Assembly: GCF_003628145.1 (NCBI RefSeq)
Contig: NZ_RBZV01000012.1
Span: forward strand, 90,803-154,802
DNA length: 64,000 nucleotides
Origin: Trinickia fusca
GTDB lineage: Bacteria; Pseudomonadota; Gammaproteobacteria; Burkholderiales; Burkholderiaceae
Direction of reading: 5' to 3'
The translations under genes and the position numbers were made by a program. Within the stretch, counting starts at the first letter, position 1; each line of letters opens with the position of its first letter. The notes below the pieces were generated by a model. The model worked only from the letters and a program-made list of their open reading frames with translations, was not told the DNA's origin and made no database searches. Below, piece after piece: positions 26,164-34,509 of this stretch.

Positions 26164-27930
26164 TCAAAGGCACTCGAGCATGGCCCCGAGGCAATGCAAT
26201 CCGTCGTAGGCAGAACCGGGGGCCACGACGGCCTCGACGATCGTCACGCCCTCGCACGCGGCTGCGCCGTCGAGGGCAGCACGCAACGTCTGGCGGTTAA
26301 CCGCCCGCGCATAGCGCAAACCGAACGCGGCCGCGACGAGTCCGACATCGCATTGATACGGATTACGAATCGCCGTCTCGTAGTCGGGCTGACTCGCAAG
26401 CGGCAGAAAATCGAAGATCGCGCCACCCGCGTTGTTGACGACGCAAATGCACGCCGCACGCGGATGCCGCTGCAAATTCGCGAGCGCAGGCAAGTCATGC
26501 AGGAACGCAAGATCGCCGAGCACGAGCATGCCGCGCTGCCGCGTCGCGACCGCCTCGCCGAGAAACGTCCCGAGCGTGCCGTCGATGCCCCATACCCCGC
26601 GATTCGAAAACGTCGGCTTCAGTTCACCGCGGTTTTCGTAGAACAGATCCGCATGCCTGATCGGCATCGAATTGCCGAAATGGATGAAATCGAAGCCCTC
26701 GTGCGCGAAGATCTCATGGGCCGCCGGCAATTCGCCCCACGGCAACATGTCGAGTACCGCGCGCCTTTGGCGGGACACCGTACGCGCCGCACCGCGCCAC
26801 GCGGCGAGCCATTGCTCGTCGCCAGGCGCCAACACGGTGGCCAGCGCATCGAGTTCGTCCGCGCTCGGCGCAACGAGCGGCGTAAACGTCTCGTGCAGGT
26901 AATCTCGCGCGAGCGGCGTACGGCTCACGCGAAGCGTCGGGCAAGGGTGCTCGAGCAGATAGTCCTGCACGAGGGGCATGACCGGTGCAAAGCCGAAGCG
27001 AACGATGAGCTCGGGCGATGCCACCGGCCGCAGGCGCTTCACCTGCAAGGCATCGTAGCCGCTCAGCACCGCGTCGTTGCCGCCAGCGCGCAAACCACTT
27101 GCGGCATCGGCCAAGACAGGAAAGCCCGTGCGTTTCGCAAAGCGCGCCAGGACGTCAGGCGCGATGCCGCACTCAGGCCCAGCGATAATCAACCCCCTCA
27201 GGCCAGGGCGCAAATGAAGCTCGCCCACGAGCGCATCGATATCGTTGGGCCGACGAGCAATCGGCGGGTGGAAAAAAGCCGGCCGTCTGGCTTCTCGCAG
27301 CGCGGTGGGGGAAATCGCGCAGGGTTCGGTCGAGTCATAGCGGCCAGCAAAAGGGAGATTGATCTGCACCGGCCCCGGCCTTGGCCCGTCACGCTCGGCC
27401 AATACCGCGGCCACGCGCGTGCGCAGCGCGGTGAACGCGTCTGCGCTATCGAGCGGATCGGGCAGATCCACGGCGGCACGCACGAATGCCGCGCATGCGC
27501 CGACATGGTCGATCATTTGGCCGAAGCCACTGCCGCGCAACGAACGCGGACGATCGCAGGTCACGAGCACGAGCGGCAGACCGCATTCGTCGGCTTCGGT
27601 CAGCGCGGGCACGAGGTTGGCGACAGCCGAGCCCGAGGTCGTCACGACCATCGCCGGCTCGCCCGTCGCCTTGATCATGCCGAGCGCGGTGTAGGCGCCG
27701 CTGCGTTCGTCGGCACTCACGACCACGTCGACGAACGAGGGTCGCTCGCGCACGGCGAGCGCCATCGCCGCCGAGCGTGCGCCGGGGCACAGCACGACAC
27801 GACGAACCCCTACGGCTTCGAGCTCGTCGAGCACGCAGCTCAACCAGAGTTGATTCAGATTGCGCACGACGGGCGTCTCTTCGCCCGCCGCCGCGGTGAT
27901 GACTTCATCGATGCATGGCGTATCGCTCAT
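26164..27930 (-). CDS. MenD-like ThDP-dependent enzyme (SEPHCHC synthase homologue)
   Basis: A 588-residue ThDP enzyme that aligns along its length with MenD. It has the catalytic Glu in VSADERSGAYTALG, then TTSGSAVANLVPALTEAD and LVTCDRPRSL. The substrate-site residues FGNSMPIRHAD and FSNRGVWGIDGTLG match the Ser/Arg positions that bind isochorismate in MenD. The ThDP/Mg loop is VLGDLAFLHDL ... VVNNAGGAIFDFLP. MenD adds a 2-oxoglutarate-derived unit to isochorismate. Burkholderiales normally use ubiquinone and lack menaquinone genes, and no menBCEFH is present, so the product here is unknown. ATG 27930 has a perfect AAAGGAGG upstream and lies 19 nt after the Rieske stop. Confidence 0.85.
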   Translation of the reverse strand: MSDTPCIDEVITAAAGEETPVVRNLNQLWLSCVLDELEAVGVRRVVLCPGARSAAMALAVRERPSFVDVVVSADERSGAYTALGMIKATGEPAMVVTTSGSAVANLVPALTEADECGLPLVLVTCDRPRSLRGSGFGQMIDHVGACAAFVRAAVDLPDPLDSADAFTALRTRVAAVLAERDGPRPGPVQINLPFAGRYDSTEPCAISPTALREARRPAFFHPPIARRPNDIDALVGELHLRPGLRGLIIAGPECGIAPDVLARFAKRTGFPVLADAASGLRAGGNDAVLSGYDALQVKRLRPVASPELIVRFGFAPVMPLVQDYLLEHPCPTLRVSRTPLARDYLHETFTPLVAPSADELDALATVLAPGDEQWLAAWRGAARTVSRQRRAVLDMLPWGELPAAHEIFAHEGFDFIHFGNSMPIRHADLFYENRGELKPTFSNRGVWGIDGTLGTFLGEAVATRQRGMLVLGDLAFLHDLPALANLQRHPRAACICVVNNAGGAIFDFLPLASQPDYETAIRNPYQCDVGLVAAAFGLRYARAVNRQTLRAALDGAAACEGVTIVEAVVAPGSAYDGLHCLGAMLECL

Positions 27931-27949
27931 ATGCGGGCAGCCTCCTTTG

Positions 27950-29083
27950 TTAGCGTGCAAGCGCCGAGCAATCGATCGGCACCGCGGTGAGCTCGGGCAT
28001 CGGCGTCTTGCCGCCCTGCTCGGCTTCGCACTGCTCGATGCGCGCTTGCTGTTCCAGTTGTTCGGTCGCGATCTTGCGATCCATGATGCGGCGCGCGCGA
28101 ATCGCCGCGCCGTCGATCGACAGCAGCACGGGGCGCGCTTGCCAGAAGTCCTGATCGCCGAGCGCGCACTGCTGCGCTTCGAGCATCGGCAGGTCTTCCT
28201 CCTTGAACGGCGTCATCAGGCCATCCACCGCATATTCGACGAGCGTTCGTGCGGCTTCGCCCATCGCCTTCGGCAAACCGAACGCGAAGAAGTAATGCGT
28301 CGACGTTTCGGTTTCAGGTGTCAGGAAATGCCCCGAGTACGACATGCGGCCGAACTCTCGCGGTATGCCCGAAGGCGCCACGCCGACTTCGATCGACATG
28401 AGGCCCGGCACGTCCCAACGCACGTTGAGCCAACGATCGACGGCCATGCCCGGCGGTACGCCATAAGCGTTTGCGACGAACTCCTGCAACTGTTCGCCTC
28501 GGCAAACGCGGCGCGACCAGACCGTCTCGCCGACTTCGTCGAACGTCATCGTGCCCGACGCCATTTGGTTGCTGCCGAGCGTGTCTGGATGAAGGAATTG
28601 GAAATGGCTCAGATCGAGCAGGTTGTCGGCACTGAGCTGGAAATTCGCCCGTGTGAGCAGATAGCCCGTGCTCGTCTCATTCTCTTGCGGATCGAGATAA
28701 TCGAACGCGGGCAACGGCGTGACCGCCACGCGCTCGGGCTCTCCCATCCAGATCCAGACCGCGCCGTAGCGTTCCTCGACCTCGTATGAGGCCACGCGCG
28801 CCGCGGCCGGAATGCGGCCGTCGCCATGCGGGTTGTGCACGCAGCGGCCGGTGCGGTCGAAGCGCAGGCCGTGGTACGGACATTCGAGCGCGTCACCGCG
28901 CACTCGCCCGCCATCCATCGGTGCGAACCGATGCGGACAGCGATTGGCCAATGCCACCGGGCGCCCGAGCGAATCGCGATAGAGCACGATCGATTCGCCG
29001 AGCAACGTGCGTTGCAGCGGCTCGGTTTGACTGACGTCGCTGCTCCACGCCGCGACGTACCACGCGTTTCGCAAGAATGGCAT
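27950..29083 (-). CDS. Rieske-type non-haem iron oxygenase, alpha subunit
   Basis: A 377-residue oxygenase of the vanillate O-demethylase/phenoxybenzoate type. The N-terminal Rieske domain has CPHRFAP ... CPYHGLRF (C-x-H and C-x2-H ligands of the [2Fe-2S] cluster, about 48-70). The catalytic domain has NLLDLSHFQFLHPDTL, supplying the two His ligands of the mononuclear iron. It needs an electron-transfer reductase, which is not encoded nearby. It is the first gene of the operon with the MenD-like and pyruvyl-transferase-like genes, suggesting oxidative tailoring of an aromatic or cyclohexadiene compound (inference). GGGGGAA precedes the ATG at 29083. Confidence 0.88.
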   Translation of the reverse strand: MPFLRNAWYVAAWSSDVSQTEPLQRTLLGESIVLYRDSLGRPVALANRCPHRFAPMDGGRVRGDALECPYHGLRFDRTGRCVHNPHGDGRIPAAARVASYEVEERYGAVWIWMGEPERVAVTPLPAFDYLDPQENETSTGYLLTRANFQLSADNLLDLSHFQFLHPDTLGSNQMASGTMTFDEVGETVWSRRVCRGEQLQEFVANAYGVPPGMAVDRWLNVRWDVPGLMSIEVGVAPSGIPREFGRMSYSGHFLTPETETSTHYFFAFGLPKAMGEAARTLVEYAVDGLMTPFKEEDLPMLEAQQCALGDQDFWQARPVLLSIDGAAIRARRIMDRKIATEQLEQQARIEQCEAEQGGKTPMPELTAVPIDCSALAR

Positions 29084-29318
29084 CGTATCGTTCCCCCGTC
29101 ATGTGCGTCGGTCGAAGGCCGCCGTCCCAGGGAGCGGGACGCGCAGGCGTTCGATCTGATGGCGAGGAGTCTAGCGACGCGATTTCGGCCGATACGGGCC
29201 GTGGGCGAAGTGTGGAGCGGGGATGCGAAGAGGGTGGGATTAGCGCTTCAAGTTCGACGGCACCGCATGGCGGGGGCGGGCCGTCGACAAGATCTGTTGG
29301 TCCGCGAAATCAAGCGAG

Positions 29319-29831
29319 TTACGGAAACCGCACCTCGACCGCAAACGACGTACCCGCATCGCCGCTAACGACGCAGTGACGGCCTACCTCGACCGTATCG
29401 AGATTGATGGCCATCTGCTTGAGCTGGTCATGCGACGCATTCGGCGCCACCGTCTTCATGGCCGCGATGCGCTCCTCGCTGACGGTCTCGGGGCCTTGTA
29501 ACACCGGCTCGCACTTGAGCGTGACAGGTGCGCCGTTATACGTGCCTGAAATACCCTGCGTCGTCTCGTCATCGATGCCCCTTACAACCGTCTTGCCATC
29601 GATGCTGGCTTCGTAAACGTCGTGTGCGAACGAGCCCGTCGTCACGCACAACTGCGCTGCCTTGCCGCTGCTCGATGCCGGCTGAGCCGCCTGGCATACA
29701 CGTTTGCCTGAAACAGCCGTCAGGATCGGAACGGCATCCTTGGCGGTGTCGGCTTTGGCTTGCGGCATAACACTGCCATAAACGGCAGCAACAGCAATGA
29801 GAAAAAGCGATGCGGTGTTAATTCGTTTCAT
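29319..29831 (-). CDS. Secreted protein of unknown function
   Basis: A 170-residue protein with a Sec signal peptide (KRINTASLFLIAVAAVYG, cleavage near QAKA). The mature domain has three or four Cys residues (KRVCQAAQ, AQLCVTTG, LKCEPVL, RHCVVSG), probably forming periplasmic disulphides. No family is recognised. ATG 29831 places the signal peptide at the very N-terminus; a longer frame starting at 29888 adds 19 residues with no ribosome site. The 235 bp between it and the Rieske gene hold nothing recognised. Confidence 0.65.
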   Translation of the reverse strand: MKRINTASLFLIAVAAVYGSVMPQAKADTAKDAVPILTAVSGKRVCQAAQPASSSGKAAQLCVTTGSFAHDVYEASIDGKTVVRGIDDETTQGISGTYNGAPVTLKCEPVLQGPETVSEERIAAMKTVAPNASHDQLKQMAINLDTVEVGRHCVVSGDAGTSFAVEVRFP

Positions 29832-30113
29832 GTCGTTCACGCAGGGGTTGGGCTGGCCGCTCCTCCCGCTATTGCCAGCTCGGCGCACAGACGCGGGGGC
29901 CGATGTTTAACGGCAGTGGGAACGGCGATCTTGAGATACTGCCGAACGAATTCATCAGACATAGAAGAAAAAGCGGCCCACGCCCGCTCCCCGGCATGCG
30001 TTCGCACGAATCGTTCGGCATCCGATCAATGCCCCGCCCCCCGTAGCGCGCCAGGGCCGATCGGCGCTAAACTCGAATCTTCCAGAGGAACTCTCAAGCG
30101 CCGGAGAGCCATC

Positions 30114-30437
30114 ATGAGCGACATCGATCCCGCGCGGACCTTCCGCGGTCTTCCGCTGACGCCTGAACAAGATGCCGAGATCAGGCACTACATCAAGGTC
30201 CGCAAACAGCACGGCAAACCTTGGGATACGCCTGAACTCGCCGCCATGGTGCGCGATATGCTCGAGCCGCCGGGCGACGAGGAAGCCGAAGACGATCTCG
30301 GTGCCGATTACACGCGGACACGCATGGCTGCTGAGCGCGCCCAGTGCTCCATCGAAGACGAAATGGATCCGACGGAGGCCTCGGAGGAATGGCAGGCTGC
30401 GATGGAATCTGAAGCGATGAAGAGGTTGAATCAGTAA
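30114..30437 (+). CDS. Small acidic conserved-type protein, unknown function
   Basis: A 107-residue soluble, strongly acidic protein (MSDIDPARTFRGLPLTPEQD start, many Glu/Asp in the second half: EPPGDEEAEDDLGA, IEDEMDPTEASEEW). It has no Cys and no membrane segment. A good GGAGAG site stands before ATG 30114. The upstream extension of this frame covers a non-coding region and is not used. I recognise no family; a DNA-mimic or regulatory binding role is possible, but nothing shows it. Confidence 0.6.
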   Translation: MSDIDPARTFRGLPLTPEQDAEIRHYIKVRKQHGKPWDTPELAAMVRDMLEPPGDEEAEDDLGADYTRTRMAAERAQCSIEDEMDPTEASEEWQAAMESEAMKRLNQ

Positions 30438-30553
30438 GACTGGCCGGTCGCGCCATGGTGCCGCGCCGAACGATTCGCCACAGATAAGGATACGGATATC
30501 ACTTCAGGTGCGCTGCGCACAGCCCTTGCCGGCGCAACGCACGTTACCCCCGC

Positions 30554-31207
30554 TTACTTCGGCTGCGCCACCGTACGCAGATACGGCTTGAGCGTCTTGA
30601 AGCCCTCCGGATACTTCTTCTTCGCGTCTTCATCCGACACCGACGTCGGAATGATCACGTCATCCCCGGGACGCCAGTTCACCGGCGTAGCCACCGTGTG
30701 CGCCGCATTGAGTTGCAGCGCATCGAGCAAGCGCAGTACTTCGTCGAAGTTGCGGCCCGCGCTCATCGGATACACCAGCATCGCCTTGACCTTCTTGTCC
30801 GGGCCGACGATGAAGACCGAGCGAACCGTCGCATTGTCGACTGCCGTGCGCGCACCGCCGCTCGCGTTCGGGTGAATCATGTCGTACAGCTTCGCGATCG
30901 TCAGGTCCTGGTCTCCGATCAACGGATAGTTGATCGCGTGGCCCTGCGTTTCCTCGATGTCGCCGACCCAGTTCTTGTGATCGCTGACCGGGTCCACGCT
31001 GAGGCCGATGATCTTCGTGTTGCGCTTGTCGAATTCCGGCTTCAATCCCGCCATGTAGCCGAGTTCGGTCGTGCAGACCGGCGTGAAGTCCTTCGGGTGC
31101 GAGAACAGGATCGCCCAGCCATTGCCGATCCATTCATGGAACTTCAGGGTGCCTTCGGTGGTTTCTGCGGTGAAATCAGGTGCGTCGTCACCGATACGGA
31201 TGGTCAT
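30554..31207 (-). CDS. 1-Cys peroxiredoxin (LsfA/Prx6 type)
   Basis: A 217-residue peroxiredoxin. The peroxidatic Cys is at 45 in HPKDFTPVCTTELG, followed by FDKRNTKIIGLSVDPVSDH and the long C-terminal extension (VNWRPGDDVIIPTSVSDEDA) typical of Prx6/LsfA-type enzymes. No resolving Cys is visible. It reduces hydroperoxides in the cytosol with an external thiol. AAGGAGG stands 6 nt before the ATG. It is divergent from the nitrite reductase operon and shares a 515-bp intergenic region with it. Confidence 0.92.
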   Translation of the reverse strand: MTIRIGDDAPDFTAETTEGTLKFHEWIGNGWAILFSHPKDFTPVCTTELGYMAGLKPEFDKRNTKIIGLSVDPVSDHKNWVGDIEETQGHAINYPLIGDQDLTIAKLYDMIHPNASGGARTAVDNATVRSVFIVGPDKKVKAMLVYPMSAGRNFDEVLRLLDALQLNAAHTVATPVNWRPGDDVIIPTSVSDEDAKKKYPEGFKTLKPYLRTVAQPK

Positions 31208-31373
31208 ACCAAACCTCCTTTCTTTAGTGCGTTGGCAAGCCTGGGCCGTGCATGATTGAGCACGGTGATGAGATGAGGCTCCGAATTATAGACCTCGAAC
31301 GCGACGCACAACGGCCACATTCGCACCATTGCGAGCGCGGCCGCGCCGAACGAGTGCGAGCTTCCGAACACAC

Positions 31374-31390
31374 TGCACTGCTGCGGTGCA
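31374..31390 (+). promoter_or_regulatory. NtrC-type binding palindrome upstream of nirB
   Basis: TGCACT-N5-GGTGCA is a near-perfect dyad matching the NtrC enhancer consensus (GCAC-N7-GTGC core exact). It lies about 100 bp upstream of the sigma-54 promoter, a normal enhancer distance. The match is seen directly; binding is inference. Confidence 0.75.
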
Positions 31391-31474
31391 GCAGTCCTCA
31401 AACGCATGTCGGTGAAACGCGCCGAGCCCCGCCACACAAGGCTTCGACCGTGCCTTAACAAGGCTATCTAAGCG

Positions 31475-31491
31475 TTGGCATGGGGCTTGCC
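31475..31491 (+). promoter_or_regulatory. Sigma-54 (-24/-12) promoter of the nir-nas operon
   Basis: TTGGCATGGGGCTTGCC has the invariant GG (31477-31478) and GC (31489-31490) exactly 10 bases apart and fits TGGCACG-N4-TTGC well. Transcription should begin near 31502, giving a leader of about 220 nt before nirB. It fits nitrogen control together with the NtrC site. Confidence 0.82.
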
Positions 31492-31603
31492 TATGACTGG
31501 CCCGTGCCCGGCAACGGCGTCGGGATGCATGCAGTGCAACGCGATTCTGGCGTCTCGTTCTGCTTTATAACGAATTCGCCAATGCTTATCGCTTTTCAAG
31601 GAC

Positions 31604-31650
31604 AACGGCGTCCCCTCGTGCACACGGCACGAGCGGACGCCGTTTTCTTT
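31604..31650 (+). terminator. Leader terminator/attenuator upstream of nirB
   Basis: A very long stem (AACGGCGTCC at 31604-31613 with GGACGCCGTT at 31635-31644, and CCTCGTGC with GCACGAGC inside) is followed by TTTTCTTT. It lies between the sigma-54 promoter and nirB, so it would stop the operon unless antiterminated. NasT, encoded downstream, is an ANTAR RNA-binding protein that relieves such leader terminators when NasS senses nitrate. I could not identify the twin ANTAR hexaloop hairpins with certainty in 31502-31603. Confidence 0.8.
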
Positions 31651-31722
31651 CGCTGATGCAGATTCGTGATTTCGGTCGAGCAACGCTGCTGCGACGCCTT
31701 ACTGGTTCAAGGAGTGACAACG

Positions 31723-34155
31723 ATGAACGCACCCCGACTCGTCGTGATCGGCAACGGCATGGCCGGCATTCGTACCATCGAAGAGCTGCTCGCGCTCGCC
31801 CCCAACCATTACGACATCACCGTCTTCGGTGCCGAGCCGCATCCGAACTACAACCGGATCCTGCTCTCGCCCGTGCTGGCCGGCGAGCAAACGTTCGACG
31901 ACATCGTGCTCAATCCGCTCGACTGGTATCGGCAAAACGGGATTCATCTGCATCTGGGCAAGACCATTGCGCGCATCGACCGCAAGCGTCGCTGCGTCAT
32001 CGCCGAGGACGGCTTCGAAGCGCCCTACGACCGGCTGCTGATCGCCACCGGCTCGCAGCCGTTCATTCTGCCGGTGCCGGGTGCCAAGCTCAAAGGCGTC
32101 ATCACGTATCGCGACATCCAGGACACGCAGGCGATGATCGACGCCGCGCGCGTCAAGCGTCACGCCGTCGTGATCGGCGGCGGCCTGCTCGGCCTCGAAG
32201 CGGCAAACGGCTTGAAGTTGCGCGGGATGGACGTGACCGTCGTGCACCTGGCCGCCACGCTGCTCGAGCGCCAGCTCGACGCGAACGCGGGCAAGCTGCT
32301 GCAACGCTCGCTCGAAGCGCGGGGCCTGGCGTTCCTGCTGTCGAAGGCCACCGCCGAAATCGTCGGCGATGCCGACGGCAACGTCGCGGCGGTGCGCTTC
32401 AAGGACGGCGACGAGATCCCAGCCGACCTCGTCGTCATGGCCGCCGGCATCCGTCCGAACACGACGCTCGCCGAAGCCTCCGGCCTGCATTGCGATCGCG
32501 GCATCGTCGTCAACGACACGCTCCAAACGTACGACCCGCGCATCTACGCCGTCGGCGAATGCGTAAGTCACCGCGGCGTGGCGTATGGGCTCGTGGCCCC
32601 TTTGTTCGAGCAGGCCAAGGTCTGCGCGAACCACCTCGCGCTGATGGGCATCGGCAGCTATAAGGGCTCCGTGCTGTCGACGAAGCTGAAGGTGACGGGC
32701 ATCGACCTCTTCTCGGCCGGCGACTTCGTCGGCGGCGAAAACACGGAACAGATCGTCCTGTCCGATCCCGCTGGCGGCGTCTACAAGAAGCTCGTGATTG
32801 AAGACGACCGGCTCGTCGGCGCGTGCCTCTATGGCGATACGGCCGACGGCGCGTGGTACTTCAAGCTGCTGCGCGAAGGCCGCAAGCTCGGCGAGCTGCG
32901 TGACCGGCTCATGTTCGGCGAATCGAGCGTCGGCGACGTCGGCGTGCAGGGCCAGAACCGCGCAGCCGCGATGGCCGACAGCGACGAAGTGTGCGGCTGC
33001 AACGGTGTCTGCAAGGGCACCATCGTCAAGGCCATCACCGAGAAAGGACTGTTCACGGTCGACGACGTGAAGAAGCACACGAAAGCCGCAAGCTCGTGCG
33101 GCTCATGCTCGGGCCTCGTCGAGCAGATCCTCATGAGCACGGTCGGCACGAGCTTCCAGGAAACGCCGAAGACCAAGGCGATGTGCAGCTGCACCGACCG
33201 CACCCACGACGAGACGCGCAAGGCGATCCGCGAGCACAAGCTGCTCACGCATCAAGCCGTCCACGACTTCCTCGAATGGCGCACGCCGAACGGCTGCGCG
33301 ACGTGCCGCCCCGCGATCAACTACTACTTGATCTCGACCTGGCCGCGCGAGGCCGCTGACGATCCGCAAAGCCGCTTCGTCAACGAGCGCGTGCACGCGA
33401 ACATTCAGAAGGACAACACGTTCTCGGTCGTGCCGCAGATGAAAGGCGGCGTAACGACGCCCGACGAACTGCGCCGAATCGCCGATGTCGCCGACAAGTA
33501 CCACATTCCGATGGTCAAGGTCACGGGCGGTCAGCGCATCGACCTGCTCGGCGTGAAGAAGGAAGACCTGGTGAACGTGTGGAAAGACCTCGGGATGAAC
33601 TCGGGGCACGCATACGGCAAGTCGATTCGCACGGTCAAGACCTGCGTCGGCAGCGAGTTCTGCCGCTTCGGCACGCAAAACAGCACGCAGATGGGCATCG
33701 ATCTCGAGACGATGCTCGCGAACATGTGGTCGCCGCACAAGGTCAAGCTCGCCGTCTCCGGGTGCCCGCGCAACTGTGCCGAAGCCGGCATCAAGGACGT
33801 CGGCGTGATCGCCGTCGACAGCGGCTGGGAGCTTTATGTGGGCGGCAATGGCGGCATCAAGACCGAAGTCGCGCAGTTCCTGGCCAAGGTCAAGACGGCT
33901 GACGAAGTGAAGGAGTACTCGGGCGCGTTCCTGCAACTGTATCGGGAGGAAGCGCATTACCTCGATCGCACGGTTCACTACATCGCACGGGTCGGCCTCG
34001 ACTACGTCAAGCGCAAGATCGTGGACGACGCGGCCAACCGCAAGGCGCTCTACGAACGTCTGCTGTACGCGCTCGAAGGGATGCCCGATCCATGGCAAGC
34101 GCGTATCGACGGCGCACAACAGCGCGAATACATCCCGCTCACGGTTATCGATTGA
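31723..34155 (+). CDS. nirB: Assimilatory nitrite reductase, large subunit NirB
   Basis: An 810-residue flavo-iron-sulphur enzyme that reduces nitrite to ammonium with NAD(P)H. The N-terminal FAD/NAD(P) domains (LVVIGNGMAGIRTIEELL; VVIGGGLLGLEAANGL) are followed by BFD-type [2Fe-2S] Cys clusters (CGCNGVCKG, SCGSCSGLVE, then CSCTDRT and CATCRPAI). The C-terminal sirohaem/[4Fe-4S] half has TCVGSEFCRFG and SGCPRNCAEA. The ATG at 31723 follows AAGGAGTG; the longer frame into the leader is not used. It is the first gene of nirB-nirD-nasA-nasT-nasS. Confidence 0.95.
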   Translation: MNAPRLVVIGNGMAGIRTIEELLALAPNHYDITVFGAEPHPNYNRILLSPVLAGEQTFDDIVLNPLDWYRQNGIHLHLGKTIARIDRKRRCVIAEDGFEAPYDRLLIATGSQPFILPVPGAKLKGVITYRDIQDTQAMIDAARVKRHAVVIGGGLLGLEAANGLKLRGMDVTVVHLAATLLERQLDANAGKLLQRSLEARGLAFLLSKATAEIVGDADGNVAAVRFKDGDEIPADLVVMAAGIRPNTTLAEASGLHCDRGIVVNDTLQTYDPRIYAVGECVSHRGVAYGLVAPLFEQAKVCANHLALMGIGSYKGSVLSTKLKVTGIDLFSAGDFVGGENTEQIVLSDPAGGVYKKLVIEDDRLVGACLYGDTADGAWYFKLLREGRKLGELRDRLMFGESSVGDVGVQGQNRAAAMADSDEVCGCNGVCKGTIVKAITEKGLFTVDDVKKHTKAASSCGSCSGLVEQILMSTVGTSFQETPKTKAMCSCTDRTHDETRKAIREHKLLTHQAVHDFLEWRTPNGCATCRPAINYYLISTWPREAADDPQSRFVNERVHANIQKDNTFSVVPQMKGGVTTPDELRRIADVADKYHIPMVKVTGGQRIDLLGVKKEDLVNVWKDLGMNSGHAYGKSIRTVKTCVGSEFCRFGTQNSTQMGIDLETMLANMWSPHKVKLAVSGCPRNCAEAGIKDVGVIAVDSGWELYVGGNGGIKTEVAQFLAKVKTADEVKEYSGAFLQLYREEAHYLDRTVHYIARVGLDYVKRKIVDDAANRKALYERLLYALEGMPDPWQARIDGAQQREYIPLTVID

Positions 34156-34166
34156 GGAGTTCACTC

Positions 34167-34493
34167 ATGGATCGTTCGTCCCTTCCCCCCTGGACCCGAG
34201 TCTGCAACGTCAGCGACATCCCGCGCCTGGGCAGCCGCGTGCTCAAGCATGCCGACGGCGACATCGCGCTGTTTCGCACGGCCGACGACGAAGTGTTCGC
34301 GCTGCTCGACCGCTGCCCCCACAAGGGCGGGGCGCTGTCGCAGGGCATCGTGCACGGCAAGGCCGTGACGTGCCCGCTGCACGCCTGGAACATCGAGCTC
34401 GACAGCGGCGCGGCGCGCGCGCCCGACGAAGGCTGTGCACGGCGCTTTCCGGTCAAGGTCGACGGCGACGCCGTATTCGTCTGCCTGGCATGA
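34167..34493 (+). CDS. nirD: Nitrite reductase small subunit NirD
   Basis: A 108-residue Rieske-like subunit of assimilatory nitrite reductase. It has the fold and length of NirD (CNVSDIPRLGSRVLKHADGD, CPHKGGALSQG, VTCPLHAWNIEL). This copy keeps C-x-H and C-x2-H residues of a true Rieske cluster (CPHKG and CPLHAW), while many NirD proteins have lost them. It starts 11 nt after nirB, with GAGGAG before the ATG. Confidence 0.92.
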   Translation: MDRSSLPPWTRVCNVSDIPRLGSRVLKHADGDIALFRTADDEVFALLDRCPHKGGALSQGIVHGKAVTCPLHAWNIELDSGAARAPDEGCARRFPVKVDGDAVFVCLA

Positions 34494-34509
34494 CGGGAGC
34501 GACGTCGCG

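Noticed and set aside
31468..31683. Small minus-strand frame in the nirB upstream region
   Set aside because: It covers the sigma-54 promoter and the leader terminator, has no ribosome site and no recognisable protein features.
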